From Chthonomonas sp. UBA6659 (GTDB lineage Bacteria; Armatimonadota; Fimbriimonadia; Fimbriimonadales; Fimbriimonadaceae): a stretch of DNA of 22,184 nt. The position numbers and the translations under genes are program-made. Every line of letters starts with the position of its first letter. Positions within the stretch are counted from its first letter, which is position 1. Under the pieces are notes generated by a model. It saw only the letters and a program-made list of their open reading frames with translations. It did not search any database and was not told the DNA's origin. The DNA is taken from NCBI GenBank assembly GCA_002455425.1, contig DKKT01000071.1, positions 58,532-80,715 of the forward strand, read 5' to 3'. Shown piece after piece: positions 21,068 to 22,184 of the stretch.

Positions 21068-22184
21068 TTCGCTTCCTCCTTGTCTTTTCCGGCGACGGAA
21101 CTGGGAATGTCGATGCCGGTCGTCCGTTCGACCGCGTCGAACACCGAGTCGAGCATCGCCGGAAAGCCGGCGATGTAGTTCGGGAGGACCTTGCCCTGCC
21201 CGCTGTCGATCACGTGGAGTTCGCCGATCTGCACCTTCGTGACGCCCTGCGAGGCGGCGGCGAGGATCTTCTCAAGGTCCTCGATCAACGCGATCTGGAG
21301 TGCGCTCGATCCGGCTTCGTTCCACGCGTTGTTGAGTTGGTCGAGCGCCTTGCTGACGGCCACACCGCGCTCGCGGATCAGAGCCGCGTCACCCCGGGCT
21401 TGAAACTCGCGGGCTTCGCGCTGCGCTTCCGCCGGCAGGACGGTGTCGACCTGCAGCTGAACGGCGGCGAGTTCCGCCCGGATCTTCTGGAGCTCCTGTT
21501 CCGCCTTGGCGCGAGCTTCGCGGGCAGCGGCTTGGGTGCGCTCCTCTTCCGACTTCACCTGCGCCTCGAGGTCGGCCTGGATCTTGCGGATCTCGTTGCG
21601 CATCTTGACGATGTTGGCCTCGACATTGGCTTGGGTGACGTTGGCCCGGCCCTCGTTCTCCGCGATGGCCTGCTCCGCCGCTCGCTTGAACTCCGCTTCG
21701 GCAATCTCAGCCTCCCGGATGACGTTCGCGATCGCGGATCGCCCGATCGAGTCGAGGTAGTGGACCTCGTCCGTGACGTGGAGGATCTTCAGCGTATCGA
21801 CGTGGAGTCCCAACTTATTCAGATCCTCCTCGGACTCGCGGCCGAGCGCTTCGGCAAAGGCGAGTCGATCCTCGTTGATCTCCTCCGGTGTCAAGGTCGC
21901 GAGAACGCCCCGAACATGCCCCTCGAGCGTCTCTTTCGCGACCCTTCGAAGCTCGCCCATGTCCCGGCCAAGGAACCGCTCGATCGCGTTCGACATGATC
22001 CTTTCGTTGCTCGAGATCTTGATGTTCGCGACCGCGTCGACGTTGAGGGGGATGCCACCGCGTGAGTACGCGTTCCGGATCGAGATCGGGACCTCCATCA
22101 GATTTAGACTCATGCGATCGACGCGCTCGACCACCGGAATAATGAACCGTCGACCGCCGGCGATGATCGCGTACTTGCGGCGGG
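21064..22184 (-). CDS. Flotillin-like SPFH (band 7) domain protein, 5' end outside the window
   Basis: At least 372 residues are visible; the frame stays open to the window edge, beginning RRKYAIIAGGRRFIIPVVER, so the N-terminal membrane segment and start are missing. It is a paralogue of the downstream gene: IIPVVERVDRMSL matches VPLLERVDRMDL, and VRGVLATLTPEEINEDRLAF matches the equivalent stretch there. The coiled-coil part is longer in charged repeats (AAREARAKAEQELQKIRAEL) and the C-terminus ends in a charged tail (KDKEEAK). Co-translation with the next gene suggests a hetero-oligomeric membrane scaffold. An internal GTG at 22134 is not the start because homology continues upstream of it. 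Confidence 0.92.
   Translation of the reverse strand, partial: RRKYAIIAGGRRFIIPVVERVDRMSLNLMEVPISIRNAYSRGGIPLNVDAVANIKISSNERIMSNAIERFLGRDMGELRRVAKETLEGHVRGVLATLTPEEINEDRLAFAEALGRESEEDLNKLGLHVDTLKILHVTDEVHYLDSIGRSAIANVIREAEIAEAEFKRAAEQAIAENEGRANVTQANVEANIVKMRNEIRKIQADLEAQVKSEEERTQAAAREARAKAEQELQKIRAELAAVQLQVDTVLPAEAQREAREFQARGDAALIRERGVAVSKALDQLNNAWNEAGSSALQIALIEDLEKILAAASQGVTKVQIGELHVIDSGQGKVLPNYIAGFPAMLDSVFDAVERTTGIDIPSSVAGKDKEEAK

Overview
The window is a densely coding, GC-rich stretch of bacterial chromosome with 15 genes called on the two strands and no tRNA, rRNA, IS element or CRISPR array that I can see. The best guess for the host is Armatimonadota (Fimbriimonadia-like). This rests on general knowledge: a secreted subtilase ending in a dockerin-like Asp-rich repeat pair outside any cellulosome context, the very high third-position GC, and the flavour of the hypothetical proteins. 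No marker gene in the window proves it.

Layout. 1-4624 (minus): a large secreted S8 peptidase, and upstream of it a polytopic GT-C/PMT-like membrane protein. 4660-5723 (plus): a double-domain FKBP peptidyl-prolyl isomerase, then hisI two bases after its stop. 5776-6957 (minus): an exported thioredoxin-like protein whose frame is interrupted by one in-frame TGA, read here as a candidate selenoprotein. 7065-9593 (plus): a lipoprotein with a YncE-like propeller fused to a phosphoesterase. 9677-14629 (plus): four translationally coupled genes: ECF sigma factor, membrane-anchored putative anti-sigma factor, a multi-pass membrane protein and glnD. 14765-17401 (minus): topA. 17561-18460 (plus): a 58-residue basic protein and a VanX-like D-Ala-D-Ala dipeptidase. 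18464-19027 (minus): a single-pass protein with a pilin-like ectodomain. 19092-19724 (plus): an AAG-type 3-methyladenine DNA glycosylase. 19778-22184 (minus): two tandem flotillin-like SPFH proteins, the upstream one cut by the window edge.

The most notable item is the in-frame TGA at 6724-6726. The frame is the same on both sides, the TGA sits in the expected redox-site position of a thioredoxin-like fold (Gly-Cys-Thr-TGA-Asn-Asn-Gly), and the 40 nt after it hold perfect palindromes that can form a bacterial SECIS-type hairpin. TGA is a normal stop in many neighbouring genes, so a genome-wide code change is not the explanation.

A second theme is promoter architecture. Several operon-leading genes have a TANNNT-like -10 box only 5-7 nt before the start codon and no Shine-Dalgarno, which implies leaderless mRNAs. 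The sigma-factor operon differs: it has an ECF-style GAACTT-N16-CGTCAT element and a GGAGG ribosome site, suggesting autoregulation of an operon that also carries the nitrogen-signalling enzyme GlnD.
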